A stretch of 64,000 nt of DNA from Roseomonas sp. (GTDB lineage Bacteria > Pseudomonadota > Alphaproteobacteria > Acetobacterales > Acetobacteraceae). The stretch is taken from positions 62,001-126,000 of the forward strand of contig JADCFX010000014.1 of NCBI GenBank assembly GCA_020249285.1, written 5' to 3'. A program made the translations under genes and the position numbers. Numbering within the stretch: the stretch's first letter is position 1; the number at the start of each line of letters is the position of its first letter. Of this stretch, positions 20,786 through 30,849 are shown piece after piece. The notes beneath the pieces are model-generated. The model made no database searches. It saw only the letters and a program-made list of their open reading frames with translations, and had not been told where the DNA came from.

Positions 20786-21031
20786 TCAGGCCTTGCCGGG
20801 CGCAGAGGAGCCCCGATGCGCTGAAGTAAGGGGCAATGTCAGCCCATCATGTCCAATCATCAGCGGCCCAGCATAGTGGCGGCGCACTGCCTCCATCCAA
20901 TGCCCTTCCGTCACCATGGGATCATCTGCCGGCACCAGATGATTGAGTGCGAGTAGCCCAATGCCGGCTTCTGTCGCGACAAGGGCGGGACAGCGCGTGT
21001 AATCGCGCCAGGGCGAAGGCCACGATGCGCG
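20786..21031 (-). pseudogene. C-terminal remnant of a second MBL-fold hydrolase
   Basis: Reading the minus strand from 21031 gives 81 codons to a TGA. They contain LLALNHLVPADDPMVTEGHW and MEAVRRHYAGPLMIGHDGL. This is the C-terminal metal-ligand region (NHLVPADD, GHDG) of an RNase Z/phosphodiesterase-like MBL hydrolase. The catalytic HxHxDH half is missing; a TGA interrupts the frame at 21032-21034 and no homologous sequence continues upstream. No start codon with a ribosome site is present. It is therefore read as a decayed or truncated gene. It lies 40 nt upstream of the intact, differently classed MBL gene. Confidence 0.65.
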
Positions 21032-21057
21032 TCACCACACCGCGTCACTGTAGGGAA

Positions 21058-21495
21058 TCACGGAAGGCAGCCCAAGCGGCGAGCTTCGCGCACGGTTAAC
21101 GGGCCAAAGCCACAAACGCCCATGATCTGCATCTCTACGCGCATTGCGACGGACGAAATGATCGGATCGAAAGGCATCATCTCCCCGAAGCTCATGGTGC
21201 AGGCAGCGGGTGAGCGGGTGCGGAACGCCACATCATCACATCGCGCGCGATCTTCGGATTTCTGACGCAGCGAAGCACGGTGCTCTTCCAGCGCGGCGGC
21301 GTACTCCGACGCGTATTTGGCGCGAGCCTGCGCATCGATGCGACGCAAATCTTCGTCGCTCAAGCGCGATACAACGAATGCTCGCATGGCGTGGTAATCG
21401 GCGCGGGGCGAATCACCCGCTAGAGCGATACGGCCGATCACCGCCACCACACCGGCCGCTACCAACCCGAAAGCCACAATCCGCATCGAAGCCAT
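21058..21495 (-). CDS. Hypothetical exported or membrane-anchored protein (145 aa)
   Basis: I do not recognise this protein. An N-terminal hydrophobic segment (about residues 4-24) looks like a signal peptide or anchor, followed by a charged helical region (LSDEDLRRIDAQARAKYASEYAAAL). The C-terminal part has four Cys, around RCDDV, ACTM, GVCGFG and RLGCLP, compatible with two disulfides in the periplasm. The start could be ATG 21495 or ATG 21486. It sits between tRNA-Arg and the MBL remnant, in a place where foreign DNA often enters. Confidence 0.55.
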   Translation of the reverse strand: MASMRIVAFGLVAAGVVAVIGRIALAGDSPRADYHAMRAFVVSRLSDEDLRRIDAQARAKYASEYAAALEEHRASLRQKSEDRARCDDVAFRTRSPAACTMSFGEMMPFDPIISSVAMRVEMQIMGVCGFGPLTVREARRLGCLP

Positions 21496-21533
21496 CCGCC
21501 CGCCGCTGAAATCAAATGCTTACGAAGAAGATT

Positions 21534-21610
21534 TGGCGGACCCGAAAGGATTCGAACCTTCGGCCTTTGCCTTCGGAGGGCAACGCTCTATCCAGCTGAG
21601 CTACGGGTCC
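21534..21610 (-). tRNA. tRNA-Arg, anticodon CCG
   Basis: On the minus strand a full cloverleaf can be drawn. The acceptor arm is GGACCCG with CGGGTCC, the D arm GCTC/GAGC, the anticodon stem TTGCC/GGCAA with loop CTCCGAA (anticodon CCG, reads CGG). The T arm is GAAGG/CCTTT around TTCGAAT, the discriminator is G and CCA is encoded. Confidence 0.97.
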
Positions 21611-21635
21611 TTCACCTCGCTTCTAGCCTGACCAA

Positions 21636-21647
21636 CCCCTTAAGGGG
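21636..21647. repeat. 12-bp perfect palindrome between pheA and tRNA-Arg
   Basis: CCCCTTAAGGGG, 26 nt upstream of the tRNA 5' end and 22 nt after the pheA stop. It could close a small hairpin on either strand; no T-tract follows, and a regulatory role is only a guess. Confidence 0.3.
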
Positions 21648-21669
21648 AAGGGCTCTTTCGCATCCCCCC

Positions 21670-22527
21670 TCATTCCGCCGGGCTTGATTGCTCCAGCCGA
21701 TAGGGATGCGCCCGATAAGCCCCCAGAATTTTCATGGAGGATGAGAAAAAGGCCAGCTCCTCAAAAGCGCGGCGCAGCCCCGGCTGTTCCGGGTGGCCAT
21801 CCACATCGCACAGGAATTGCGTCGCGGCGAAGCGCCCGCCGATCATGTAGCTTTCCAGCTTGGTCATATTGATCCCATTGGTGGCAAAGCCGCCCAGCGC
21901 CTTGTAAAGCGCCGCGGGGATGGACCGAACCTGAAAGACAAAGGTCGTCACCACATTGGGCGCATCCACCGGCGCATCGGCCCTATCGCGGGACATGACG
22001 TAAAAGCGCGTGGTGTTATGCGCCTCATCTTCCACGTTCCGCTTCAGCACTTCCAACCCATAGATTTCGGCGGCCAATTCGCTGGCAATGGCGGCATCTT
22101 CCACGCCGCCCCGTTCGGCGATCAGCGCCGCCGCACCCGCCGTATCGGCCTCGATCACCGGGGTCAGCTTCATGTCCTTCAACAGCCGCAGCACCTGGCC
22201 AAGTGCCACCGGGTGGCTATGGGCGCGCTTCAGCGTGGCCAGGCTCGCGCCCTTGGGGGCCAGCAGGCAGTGCTCCACGCGCTGGAAATGCTCGCCCACC
22301 ACGAAAAGCCCGGAATCGGGCAGCATGCGGTGAATATCCGGCACGCGGCCGGCCAAGGAATTCTCGCAAGGCAGCATCGCCAGGTCACATTGCCCATCGC
22401 GCAAAGCCGCCATGGCCGCTTCGAAGGAAGGGCAAGGCAGGGTCTCTGAGCCCGGATAGGCGGCGCGGCAGGCAAGGTCAGAATAGGCGCCGAGGACGCC
22501 CTGGAAGGCAATGCGTTGGGCTGACAT
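21670..22527 (-). CDS. pheA: Prephenate dehydratase
   Basis: 285-residue monofunctional enzyme converting prephenate to phenylpyruvate for phenylalanine synthesis; no chorismate mutase domain is fused. The N-terminal catalytic part starts RIAFQGVLGAYSDLA, with ENSLAGRV and the hallmark NTTRFYV. The C-terminal ACT domain (TTFVFQVRSIPAALYKAL, NMTKLESYMIGG) binds phenylalanine for feedback control, with ESYM in place of the ESRP of enterobacteria. The start is MSAQRIAF, preceded by AAGGAA; the frame is open further upstream but this overlaps kdsB. It lies 11 nt downstream of kdsB and is probably co-transcribed with it. Confidence 0.95.
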   Translation of the reverse strand: MSAQRIAFQGVLGAYSDLACRAAYPGSETLPCPSFEAAMAALRDGQCDLAMLPCENSLAGRVPDIHRMLPDSGLFVVGEHFQRVEHCLLAPKGASLATLKRAHSHPVALGQVLRLLKDMKLTPVIEADTAGAAALIAERGGVEDAAIASELAAEIYGLEVLKRNVEDEAHNTTRFYVMSRDRADAPVDAPNVVTTFVFQVRSIPAALYKALGGFATNGINMTKLESYMIGGRFAATQFLCDVDGHPEQPGLRRAFEELAFFSSSMKILGAYRAHPYRLEQSSPAE

Positions 22528-22538
22528 GGGCTTTTCCT

Positions 22539-23270
22539 TCAGGGGGCCAATAACGCGCGGGCACGTTCTAGATCTTCGGGCGTATCCACGCCGAAGGGTC
22601 CGTGTTCCACCCGGGCAGCGCTGATTTTCATGCCGGCTTCCAGGGCACGGAGCTGTTCCAGCTTTTCGCGCAGCTCCAGTGGGCTGGCCGGCAGCGTCAC
22701 AAAACGGTCCAAGGCGGGGCGGCGATAAGCATAGACGCCAATATGATGCCAGCGCGGCCCATCCCCCCAGGGGATCGGCAGGCGCGAAAAATACAGCGCC
22801 GGCGCCACCATGGCATCGCCCGCAAAGGCGCAGGCGCACTTCACGAAGGAATCGGTGTGCGCTTCCACCTCATCCGCGATGGGGCAAACCAGCGTGCCGA
22901 TATCCACCGCAGGGTCTTCCAGCGGTGCAAGCACGGCGCGGAGCGTCTCAGGCCGGATCGTCGGGAAATCGCCTTGCAGATTGACCACCACATCATATTC
23001 GCCGTCGGGGTCCAGCGCCTTCATGGCGCGCTGCACGCGGTCCGTGCCGGATGGCACATCATCGGCCACCAGCACGGCGCGGGCGCCGGCGGCGCGGGCG
23101 GCTTCGGCGATTTCCGCCTCGGCGCAGGCAACCGCCAGGGGACCGATCCCGGCTTCCCGGGCGCGGTCCAGCACATGGGCGATCATGGGGCGGCCATGGA
23201 TATCGGCCAGCGGCTTGCCGGGCAGGCGGGTTGCGGCCATGCGGGCGGGGATGACAAGGATAGAACGCAA
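22539..23270 (-). CDS. kdsB: 3-deoxy-manno-octulosonate cytidylyltransferase (TTG start)
   Basis: 243-residue enzyme that makes CMP-Kdo from CTP and Kdo, committing Kdo to LPS inner core. It opens ILVIPARMAATRLPGKPLA, the CTP-binding segment, followed by DDVPSGTDRVQRA, VVNLQGDFP and the C-terminal HGPFGVDTPEDLERA. No ATG is available at the family start. A TTG at 23268-23270 has AGGAG 9 nt upstream and gives the correct N-terminus. The divergent cytochrome c gene shares its upstream region. Confidence 0.92.
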   Translation of the reverse strand: MRSILVIPARMAATRLPGKPLADIHGRPMIAHVLDRAREAGIGPLAVACAEAEIAEAARAAGARAVLVADDVPSGTDRVQRAMKALDPDGEYDVVVNLQGDFPTIRPETLRAVLAPLEDPAVDIGTLVCPIADEVEAHTDSFVKCACAFAGDAMVAPALYFSRLPIPWGDGPRWHHIGVYAYRRPALDRFVTLPASPLELREKLEQLRALEAGMKISAARVEHGPFGVDTPEDLERARALLAP

Positions 23271-23290
23271 GGAAAAGGGCTCCTGCCGCC

Positions 23291-23319
23291 TTGTCGGCGG
23301 GAAGGGTGATCTATATGTT
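23291..23319 (+). promoter_or_regulatory. Candidate promoter of the cytochrome c gene
   Basis: TTGTCG (23291-23296) and TATGTT (23314-23319) are spaced by 17 nt in the divergent gap between kdsB and the cytochrome gene. The -35 matches only partly. The -35 lies inside a CCGCC/GGCGG inverted repeat. Confidence 0.35.
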
Positions 23320-23393
23320 CGATGTGTCTTTAAAGAAGCGGTCCCCCTGGTGCAAACCGGCTGGCGGCGCCCGGTGTGAGGAAGAGCTTGGCC

Positions 23394-23933
23394 ATGAGTA
23401 ACAGTCTTGAAATGAACAAGATTTTCGCTGCCGTGCTGACGGCCGGGATCACCTTCATGAGTGCCGGCGTGATTGGCCGCCTGATTGTGCACCCGACCCC
23501 GCTCAAGGAAAGTGCCATTCAGATTGGCGAACCCGCCCCAGTCCAGGCTGTCGCAGCCATCGCGGCACCGGCGCTTGAACCGATCACGCCGCTTCTGGCT
23601 TCGGCCAATGTGCAGGCTGGGCAGCAATTGGCGCAGCGCCAATGCGCTTCCTGCCATAGCTTCAATGAAGGTGGCCGTTCCGGCGTTGGTCCGAACCTTT
23701 ATGGCATTGTCGGCGCCAAGCATGCCCATGCTGCCGGCTTTAATTACTCTGCCGCCATTCGTGCCATGGCCGACAAGCCTTGGACTTATGAAGAATTGAA
23801 CGCCTGGATCGCCCATCCGCGCGGCTATGCGCCGGGTAACAAGATGACCTATGCGGGCCTTGCGAGTGTGCAAAGCCGCGCTGATCTGATCGCCTATCTG
23901 CGGTCCATCTCGCCGAACGCGCCCGCCCCCTGA
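23394..23933 (+). CDS. Membrane-anchored class I cytochrome c (CycM-like)
   Basis: 179-residue c-type cytochrome. An uncleaved N-terminal helix (about 9-31) anchors it with the heme domain in the periplasm. An Ala/Pro-rich linker follows, then the heme site CASCH (84-88), GVGPNLYGIVG and the sixth-ligand Met151 in GNKMTYAG. The layout matches CycM/cytochrome c552 of alphaproteobacteria, which carries electrons from the bc1 complex to aa3 oxidase. ATG 23394 is preferred over an upstream in-frame ATG because GAGGAAGAG lies before it. The inositol-phosphatase-like gene follows after 20 nt. Confidence 0.9.
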   Translation: MSNSLEMNKIFAAVLTAGITFMSAGVIGRLIVHPTPLKESAIQIGEPAPVQAVAAIAAPALEPITPLLASANVQAGQQLAQRQCASCHSFNEGGRSGVGPNLYGIVGAKHAHAAGFNYSAAIRAMADKPWTYEELNAWIAHPRGYAPGNKMTYAGLASVQSRADLIAYLRSISPNAPAP

Positions 23934-23953
23934 TCCCGCAGAACTTCATCGCG

Positions 23954-24709
23954 GTGGCGGAAGCAGCCGCCGATCGGGCGGCGGCCGTGATCCGGCCGTT
24001 GTTTCGGTCTGCGCTTTTGGTGGAAGCAAAGGGCGATGCCAGCCCCGTCACCCGCGCCGACCGCGAAGCCGAGGAAGCGATTCGCGCGCTTTTGGCCGAA
24101 GCCCTGCCGGATCATGGCGTGATCGGCGAAGAACATGGATCGGAACGCCCGGATGCCGAATGGGTCTGGGTGCTGGACCCGATTGACGGCACCCGCGCCT
24201 TTGTCACCGGCAGGCCGATCTTCGGTAGTCTTTTGGGCCTTTTGCATCGCGGCAAGCCGGTGCTTGGCATTATTGACCAACCCATCACCGGCGAACGCTG
24301 GCTTGGCGTTTCCGGCCAGCCCACGCGCTTCACGGGCCCCTTTGCCGGCACAGCGCGCTGCCGCCCCTGCCCTACCCTGGCCGAGGCCGAGCTTTCCTGC
24401 ACCAGCCCTGATATGTTCTCCCCCGCCAATCGCCCCGGCTTTGATCGGCTGCGTCGGGGCGCGCGACGCGTCACCTGGGGCGGCGATTGCTACGCCTATG
24501 GGCTGGTTGCGCTTGGCCTGATTGATGTGGTGGCGGAAAGCGATTTGCAAATCTGGGATTGGGCGGCCCTAGTGCCGGTGATTGAGGGTGCCGGCGGGCG
24601 CGTGACGGATTGGTCCGGCGCGCCCTTGCACCCAGGCAGCGATGGGCGCGTGATTGCGCTGGGTGATCCCCGCTTGTTGCAAGACGCGGTTCATCTTTTA
24701 CAAAGCTGA
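23954..24709 (+). CDS. hisN: Inositol-monophosphatase-family phosphatase, probable histidinol-phosphatase
   Basis: 251-residue Mg-dependent phosphatase. Metal-site motifs are GEEHGSE (58-64), DPIDGTRAF (75-83) and WDWAALVPVIEGAGG near the C-terminus. The DGTRAFVTGRPIFGSLLGLL pattern is that of the HisN-type group, which dephosphorylates histidinol phosphate; a broader inositol phosphatase role cannot be excluded. The start is GTG 23954, 20 nt after the cytochrome c stop. No histidine genes lie alongside. Confidence 0.82.
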   Translation: MAEAAADRAAAVIRPLFRSALLVEAKGDASPVTRADREAEEAIRALLAEALPDHGVIGEEHGSERPDAEWVWVLDPIDGTRAFVTGRPIFGSLLGLLHRGKPVLGIIDQPITGERWLGVSGQPTRFTGPFAGTARCRPCPTLAEAELSCTSPDMFSPANRPGFDRLRRGARRVTWGGDCYAYGLVALGLIDVVAESDLQIWDWAALVPVIEGAGGRVTDWSGAPLHPGSDGRVIALGDPRLLQDAVHLLQS

Positions 24710-24757
24710 AACATTGCGCCATTGCCCCAGGCGCCCTGAACCCCCATCCTGAAGCTT

Positions 24758-26614
24758 ATGCAACGTCGTGACCTTCTGGCGCTTGGCGCCGCTTTTGCCA
24801 GCCTCCCCATCGGCGCCCGCGCCGCCAATCCCGCCGGGGGCGACAGGCCCGGTGAGGTTGTGCGCACCCATGCCATGGCGTTGCTGGGGGAGCCCGCCTT
24901 GCCGGCGGATTTCACCCATTGGCCCTGGGTGAACCCCAACGCGCCCAAGGGCGGTGAGATCACGCTGACCGCCATCGGGTCTTTCGACAGTTTCAACCCC
25001 TTCATCCTGCGTGGCACTCCGGCCGTTGGCAGCAACCTGATTTACGACACGTTGCTGTCGCGCAATTTGGATGAACCGTTGTCCCAATATGGCCATCTGG
25101 CGCGCATCATTGAATTGCCGGCGGATCGCAAGGGTGTCACCTTTGAATTACGCGAAGGGGCGCGCTGGCATGATGGCCGGCCCATCACCGCTGACGATGT
25201 CGCCTTTACCTTCAACACACTCCGCGCCAATGGGCGGCCCTTCTTCCGTTCCTATTGGGCAGATGTGACGGAAGTGGTGGCGGAAGATGCGCGGCGCGTG
25301 ACCTATCGCTTCCGCACGAATGAAAATCGCGAATTGCCGCTCATCCTGGGTGAGATGTCCATCCTGCCCCGGCATTACTGGGATGGGCGCGATTTCAACC
25401 GGCCAAGCCTGGATCTGCCCTTGGGGTCTGGCGCTTATCGCATTGAACGGTTTGAACCGAACCGCACCGTGGTGCTGCGCCGCTTCGCCGATTACTGGGG
25501 TCGGGATTTGCCGACCACGCGCGGCATGTCGAATGTTGATGCCATTCGCTACGAATATTTCCGCGATACCACCGTGGCGTTTGAAGCCTTCAAGGCCGGG
25601 CAGATTGATTTCCGGCAGGAAAATGTCGCGCGCGATTGGGCAACCGGCTATGATTTCCCCGCAGCGCGGCGTGGGCTGGCAACCAAGCGGGAGATTCCCC
25701 ACGAAATCCCAACCGGCATGCAGGCCTTCGCTGTCAATCTGCGCCGACCCTTGTTTCAGGATGCGCGGGTGCGGCGCGCTTTGATTGAAGTGTTCGACTA
25801 TGAATGGATGAACACCAACCTGTTCTATGGCGCCTATACGCGGACCGAGAGTTATTTCTCCAATTCGGATTTCGCGTCTCGCGGCGTGCCGGAAGGGCGC
25901 GAATTGGAAATCCTGAACCAATATCGCGGTCGCGTGCCTGAGCCCGTATTCACTGAGGAATATCGCCTGCCGCGCACCGATGGTTCCGGCAATAACCGCG
26001 AAGGGCTGCGCCGCGCGTTGGCGTTGTTGCGTGAAGCCGGTTGGATTGTGAGGGACCGTCGGCTGGTGAATGCGGAAGGCCGGCGCTTTGAATTCGAAAT
26101 CCTGCTGCAAGGGGCCACTTTTGAGCGCGTGGCGCTGCCCTATGTGCAATGGCTGGAACGGCTTGGCATTTCAGCGCGCGTGCGCACCGTGGACCCCGCG
26201 CAATATCAGGTCCGGATTGATGCCTTTGACTACGACATGACAATTGACAGCATCGGCCAGGGCTTTCACCCCGGCAATGAACAGCGCGATTACTGGACCT
26301 GCGCAAAGGCGCGCGAAAATGGCAGCCAGAATGTCGCCGGCATTTGTGACCCGGTGATTGATGAGCTGGTGGAATTGGTGATCGCCGCACCCAATCAGGC
26401 CGAGCTTATTGCGCGCACCCGCGCCCTGGACCGCGTGCTGCTGCATCACAATTACATGATCCCGCATTGGCATAGCCGGAGCTTCCGAATCGCCTTCTGG
26501 GAACGCTTCGGCCTGCCGCCGCGCATGCCGCGCTTCGGCCTGGGCTTCCCCGCCGCCTGGTGGATAGACCCTGCGCGAGATGCCGCTTTGGCAGAAGCCC
26601 GGCGCAACCTGTAG
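24758..26614 (+). CDS. yejA: Oligopeptide ABC transporter substrate-binding protein (YejA-like)
   Basis: 618-residue periplasmic SBP_bac_5 protein with an N-terminal signal ([17 protein letters not shown], about 6-22). It shows [20 protein letters not shown], the family block [20 protein letters not shown] and [15 protein letters not shown]. Length and motifs fit YejA, the receptor of the YejABEF importer, which takes up oligopeptides including microcin C in enterobacteria. There is no strong ribosome site. It is the first gene of an operon: yejB starts 2 nt after its stop. Confidence 0.9.
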   Translation: MQRRDLLALGAAFASLPIGARAANPAGGDRPGEVVRTHAMALLGEPALPADFTHWPWVNPNAPKGGEITLTAIGSFDSFNPFILRGTPAVGSNLIYDTLLSRNLDEPLSQYGHLARIIELPADRKGVTFELREGARWHDGRPITADDVAFTFNTLRANGRPFFRSYWADVTEVVAEDARRVTYRFRTNENRELPLILGEMSILPRHYWDGRDFNRPSLDLPLGSGAYRIERFEPNRTVVLRRFADYWGRDLPTTRGMSNVDAIRYEYFRDTTVAFEAFKAGQIDFRQENVARDWATGYDFPAARRGLATKREIPHEIPTGMQAFAVNLRRPLFQDARVRRALIEVFDYEWMNTNLFYGAYTRTESYFSNSDFASRGVPEGRELEILNQYRGRVPEPVFTEEYRLPRTDGSGNNREGLRRALALLREAGWIVRDRRLVNAEGRRFEFEILLQGATFERVALPYVQWLERLGISARVRTVDPAQYQVRIDAFDYDMTIDSIGQGFHPGNEQRDYWTCAKARENGSQNVAGICDPVIDELVELVIAAPNQAELIARTRALDRVLLHHNYMIPHWHSRSFRIAFWERFGLPPRMPRFGLGFPAAWWIDPARDAALAEARRNL

Positions 26615-26616
26615 CG

Positions 26617-27738
26617 ATGGCCGCTTATCTTCTTCGCCGTCTGTTGCTGGTGATTCCGACTCTGTTCGGGATCATCCTGATCAATTTCGCCGTGGTGCAA
26701 TTCGCCCCTGGCGGGCCGGTTGAACAAATGCTGGCCGAACTGCGCGGCGAAGGCCAGACCATGGGGCGCATCACCGGCGAAGGTGGTGGTGAAATCCGCA
26801 CACCCAACGCCCTGGAACAGCGCGGCATGGGTGGCGGCAGCGGCGATGGGCCGGTTGGCAATTATCGTGGCGCGCGCGGGCTTGATCCCGCCATTGTTGC
26901 TGAAATCGAACGCGCCTTTGGCTTCGACAAACCCGCAACGACGCGCTTCAAGGAAATGATCCTGGGCTATCTGACCTTCGATTTCGGGAAATCACTGTTT
27001 CGGGACCGACCAGTTATTGATCTGATTATCGAAAAAATGCCGGTGTCCATTTCGCTCGGTCTGTGGTCCACGTTGCTGATTTACCTGATTTCCATCCCGC
27101 TTGGCATCCGCAAGGCCGTGCGCGATGGATCGCGCTTTGATGTCGCGACATCGGCGGTGGTGCTGATTGGCTATGCCATACCGGGCTTTCTGTTCGCGAT
27201 TATACTGGTGGTGTTCTTCGCCGGTGGTTCCTTCTTCCAATGGTTCCCGCTGCGCGGGCTGAATAGCCCAGGGTCAGAGACCTGGTCGCTTGGCGCGCGC
27301 ATCCTGGATTACGCTTGGCATATGGTGCTGCCCACCATCGCGCTGGTGATTGGCGGCTTTGCCACGCTGACCATGCTGACAAAAAACGCCTTCCTGGATG
27401 AGATCGGCAAGCAATATGTGCTGACTGCCCGCGCCAAGGGTGGTTCGGAAAGCCGCGTGCTTTATGGCCATATCTTCCGCAATGCCATGATGCTGATCAT
27501 CGCGGGCTTCCCCGCAGCCTTCATCGGTATTTTGTTCACCGGCGCGCTGCTGGTGGAGATTGTATTCTCGCTCGATGGGCTTGGGCTGCTCGGTTTCGAA
27601 AGCGCCATTCGCCGCGATTATCCGGTGATGTTCGCAACGCTTTACATCTTTACCCTGATGGGGCTGGTGATGCAGATCATCGGCGATTTCACCTATACGC
27701 TGGTGGACCCACGCATTGATTTTGAGGCGCGGCGCTGA
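26617..27738 (+). CDS. yejB: Oligopeptide ABC transporter permease (YejB)
   Basis: 373-residue inner-membrane permease with about six helices, starting [18 protein letters not shown]. It has the long periplasmic insertion after helix 1 (about 45-100, Gly-rich, with PNALEQRG) that distinguishes YejB from DppB. The binding-protein-dependent transport motif is in the EAA loop around [19 protein letters not shown]. It starts 2 nt after yejA and its stop overlaps the yejE start (TGATG). Confidence 0.92.
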   Translation: MAAYLLRRLLLVIPTLFGIILINFAVVQFAPGGPVEQMLAELRGEGQTMGRITGEGGGEIRTPNALEQRGMGGGSGDGPVGNYRGARGLDPAIVAEIERAFGFDKPATTRFKEMILGYLTFDFGKSLFRDRPVIDLIIEKMPVSISLGLWSTLLIYLISIPLGIRKAVRDGSRFDVATSAVVLIGYAIPGFLFAIILVVFFAGGSFFQWFPLRGLNSPGSETWSLGARILDYAWHMVLPTIALVIGGFATLTMLTKNAFLDEIGKQYVLTARAKGGSESRVLYGHIFRNAMMLIIAGFPAAFIGILFTGALLVEIVFSLDGLGLLGFESAIRRDYPVMFATLYIFTLMGLVMQIIGDFTYTLVDPRIDFEARR

Positions 27739-28775
27739 TGCTCACGCCGCTCACGCAACGCCGGCTTGCGAATTTCCGCGCCAATAAGCGCGGCTATTGG
27801 TCGTTGATCATTTTCGGCACGCTGTTCTTCATTACGCTTTTCGCGGAATTCCTCGCCAATGACAGGCCGCTGGTCGCGCGCATTGATGGCCGCTGGTATG
27901 TGCCGGTACTGGCCGATTACGCCGAAAGCGACATCCTTGAAGATGGCCTGCCCACGCTGGCGGATTGGCATGATCGTGGCTTTCGGGAGGAGATTGAAGC
28001 GAAAGATGCAACCCTGATCTGGCCGCTGATCCCCTATTCCTACCGCACCGTGGTGCGTGATTTGGGCCGGCCAGCACCGGCACCTCCTTCGGCACGCAAT
28101 TGGCTCGGCACGGATGATCAGGCGCGCGATGTACTGGCGCGGGTGATTTATGGCTTTCGTATTTCCGTGCTTTTTGGCTTTACCTTGACCATCATCAGCT
28201 CCGTCATTGGGATCGCCGCCGGGGCGGTGCAGGGTTTTTATGGCGGCACCACGGATTTGCTGTTTCAGCGCTTCATTGAAATATGGTCCGGCATGCCGCA
28301 GCTTTTCCTGCTGATCATCCTGGCGAGTGTGATCGAGCCTAGCTTCTGGGTGCTGCTGATCTTCCTGCTGCTATTTTCCTGGATGAACCTGACCAGCGTG
28401 GTGCGCGCCGAATTCCTGCGTGGACGAAACTTCGATTATGTGCGCGCCGCCAAGGCACTGGGGGTTTCCGATGCGCGCATCATGCAGCGCCATATCCTGC
28501 CGAATGCGATGGTGGCCACGCTTACCTTTCTGCCCTTCATTCTGTCTGGCAGCGTGACGGTTCTAGCGTCACTCGACTTTTTGGGTTTCGGCCTGCCGCC
28601 TGGTTCACCCTCCCTCGGCGAATTGGTCAATCAGGGCAAGAATAATCTGAACGCGCCCTGGCTTGCGCTGACCAGCTTCCTGGTGCTGGGCAGCATGCTG
28701 ACGCTGCTGATTTTTGTGGGCGAAGCCGTGCGCGATGCCTTTGATCCGCGCAAACTGCCCGGAGGGCAGGGCTGA
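27738..28775 (+). CDS. yejE: Oligopeptide ABC transporter permease (YejE)
   Basis: 345-residue permease of the DppC/OppC class. An N-terminal helix (LIIFGTLFFITLFAEFLA) is followed by a large periplasmic segment (about 43-125) typical of YejE, then LGTDDQARDVLARVIYGFRIS. The EAA-loop motif DYVRAAKALGVSDARIMQRHILPNA follows. Translation is coupled at both ends by TGATG overlaps with yejB and yejF. Confidence 0.93.
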   Translation: MLTPLTQRRLANFRANKRGYWSLIIFGTLFFITLFAEFLANDRPLVARIDGRWYVPVLADYAESDILEDGLPTLADWHDRGFREEIEAKDATLIWPLIPYSYRTVVRDLGRPAPAPPSARNWLGTDDQARDVLARVIYGFRISVLFGFTLTIISSVIGIAAGAVQGFYGGTTDLLFQRFIEIWSGMPQLFLLIILASVIEPSFWVLLIFLLLFSWMNLTSVVRAEFLRGRNFDYVRAAKALGVSDARIMQRHILPNAMVATLTFLPFILSGSVTVLASLDFLGFGLPPGSPSLGELVNQGKNNLNAPWLALTSFLVLGSMLTLLIFVGEAVRDAFDPRKLPGGQG

Positions 28776-30382
28776 TGGCGCTGCTTTCGGTGCGCGATTT
28801 GTCGGTCGCTTTTCGTGGGCGGGAAGTCGTGCACGGCGTTTCCTTTGATGTGCAGCCCGGTGAAACCCTTGCACTGGTGGGTGAAAGCGGCAGCGGCAAA
28901 TCCGTCACCGCTCTTTCCTGCCTGCGCTTGCTTTCCAACGCCGGCAGCAACCCGGCGGGGTCCATCACATTGGATGGCGTCTCCGTGCTGGATGCGGATG
29001 AAAGGCAACTCCGCGAATTACGTGGCGGTGTGGCGGGCATGGTGTTCCAGGAACCCATGACCTCGCTTAATCCCCTGCACACGATTGAGCGCCAGATTGC
29101 CGAAGCCATCACGCTGCATCGTCCCTTGGCCGGCGATGCGCTCCGCGCGCGCGTGATTGAATTGCTGCGCCTGGCTGGCTTTCCGCAGGCCGAGGATCGC
29201 CTGGGCGCCTATCCGCATCAGCTTTCCGGCGGTCAGCGCCAGCGCGTGATGATTGCCGCTGCACTCGCCAATGATCCGAAGCTGCTGATTGCCGATGAAC
29301 CAACCACGGCGCTGGATGTGACCATCCAGGCGCAGATTCTGGATTTGCTCGCCGCGCTCAAGCAAAGGCTTGGCATGGCGATGCTGCTCATCACGCACGA
29401 CCTTTCCATTGTGCGCCGCCATGCGGATCGTGTGGTGGTGATGAAGGATGGCCACGCGGTGGAACAGGGCAAGGTCGCTGAAGTTTTTGCCGCACCCCAA
29501 CACGAATATACACGCATGCTGCTGGCGACCGAACCACGCGGCGCGCCGGCGGCGATTCCAACCAATGCCGCCATCGCGCTGGAAGCGCGCGACATTCGCG
29601 TGCATTTCCCGATCAGGCGCGGCTTACTGCGCCGCGTGGTGGCGGAAGTTAAGGCCGTGAATGGCGTTTCCCTTTCGCTCCGCGCTGGTGAGACGCTTGG
29701 CCTGGTTGGTGAAAGTGGCTCTGGCAAGACAACGCTCGGCCTGGCGCTGCTCCGTATGGCGGATAGCCGAGGCAGCATCGTGTTTGCTGGGCAGGATCTC
29801 CAGGCGCTATCCACCCGCGCTTTGCGCCCTTGGCGGCGGCGCATGCAGATTGTCTTCCAAGACCCTTTCGGTGCGCTCTCACCACGCTTGAGCGTTGCGG
29901 AAATCATCGGCGAAGGCCTGGAAGTCCATGAAGCTAGCCTGCCGCGTACTGACCGCCTGGCGCGCGTGGCTGAGGCTTTGCGCGAAGTGGGCCTGGACCC
30001 CGCCATGGCGGAACGCTACCCGCATGAATTTTCCGGCGGCCAGCGCCAACGCATCGCCATTGCGCGCGCCATGGTGCTGAAACCAAGCCTGGTGGTGCTG
30101 GATGAACCGACCAGCGCTTTGGATGTCAGCGTGCAGGCGCAGGTGGTGGATTTACTGCGTGATTTGCAGGCGCGTCATGGGCTTGCCTATCTGTTTATCT
30201 CCCATGATCTGCGCGTAGTGCGCGCCATGGCGCATCGTATCGCGGTGCTGAAGGATGGGCTTGTGGTGGAAGAAGGTGAAGCCGCAGCGCTGGTGCAAGC
30301 GCCCAAGCAGCCCTATACGCGGCAATTGATGGCCGCGGCCTTCGAACTTTCCAGCAATGAAAAGGCATCGACCCTACAGTGA
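28775..30382 (+). CDS. yejF: Oligopeptide ABC transporter, fused double ATPase (YejF)
   Basis: 535-residue cytoplasmic ATPase with two ABC domains in one chain. The first has Walker A GESGSGKS (36-43), signature LSGGQRQRV and Walker [13 protein letters not shown]. The second has GESGSGKTT (about 315-323), FSGGQRQRI and [12 protein letters not shown]. Both catalytic sites look intact. It completes the yejABEF set. Its stop shares GTGA with the start of the following small membrane-protein gene. Confidence 0.95.
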   Translation: MALLSVRDLSVAFRGREVVHGVSFDVQPGETLALVGESGSGKSVTALSCLRLLSNAGSNPAGSITLDGVSVLDADERQLRELRGGVAGMVFQEPMTSLNPLHTIERQIAEAITLHRPLAGDALRARVIELLRLAGFPQAEDRLGAYPHQLSGGQRQRVMIAAALANDPKLLIADEPTTALDVTIQAQILDLLAALKQRLGMAMLLITHDLSIVRRHADRVVVMKDGHAVEQGKVAEVFAAPQHEYTRMLLATEPRGAPAAIPTNAAIALEARDIRVHFPIRRGLLRRVVAEVKAVNGVSLSLRAGETLGLVGESGSGKTTLGLALLRMADSRGSIVFAGQDLQALSTRALRPWRRRMQIVFQDPFGALSPRLSVAEIIGEGLEVHEASLPRTDRLARVAEALREVGLDPAMAERYPHEFSGGQRQRIAIARAMVLKPSLVVLDEPTSALDVSVQAQVVDLLRDLQARHGLAYLFISHDLRVVRAMAHRIAVLKDGLVVEEGEAAALVQAPKQPYTRQLMAAAFELSSNEKASTLQ

Positions 30383-30849
30383 GCGAATTGGAACGTCTGA
30401 AGGAAATGCTGGATGCCGAGCAGGTGAAGCTTGGCGTCAGCCTACGCCGGATGAATTCGCCAGGCTCCCCGGTCTATCGCACCTGGGAAAATGTCTGGCC
30501 AACCGCGACCATCCTGACCACGAGCTTCATTGCACTGAAATGGGGCGGTGCGCCCTTGGAAGCGCTTGGCGTGCAGCAGGGTGGTACCTGGGCCGGCATG
30601 ATCGTGCTTGGCATTGGCTGTTGGTGGTGGCTCAAGAAGATCATGCCGAAAATTAAGGATGGCGTTTTTGAACGCACCGCCGCTTTGGCTCTTTCATCGT
30701 CGCATCAATTTGATTTCCTCTGGTCCAAAAGCATCCTCAGCCTTTACGCCAAGCTGCCAGACGGCACGGAATGGGCGGCAACCAGGCGGGATGATTGGCG
30801 CGCCTTTGTGCGCCGGCTGGATGAAGCGCTTTCCAAGGAAAATTCGTGA
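30379..30849 (+). CDS. Small membrane protein of unknown function, coupled to yejF
   Basis: 156 residues, not recognised. A short N-terminal amphipathic helix ([18 protein letters not shown]) precedes two hydrophobic stretches (about 43-60 and 72-86, with a CWWWLKK edge). A soluble C-terminal region contains WAATRRDDWRAFVRRLDEAL. The start is a GTG overlapping the yejF stop, and its own stop overlaps the next start as TGATG, so it lies inside a translationally coupled chain of six genes. This suggests, but does not show, a link to the peptide importer. Confidence 0.7.
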   Translation: MSELERLKEMLDAEQVKLGVSLRRMNSPGSPVYRTWENVWPTATILTTSFIALKWGGAPLEALGVQQGGTWAGMIVLGIGCWWWLKKIMPKIKDGVFERTAALALSSSHQFDFLWSKSILSLYAKLPDGTEWAATRRDDWRAFVRRLDEALSKENS

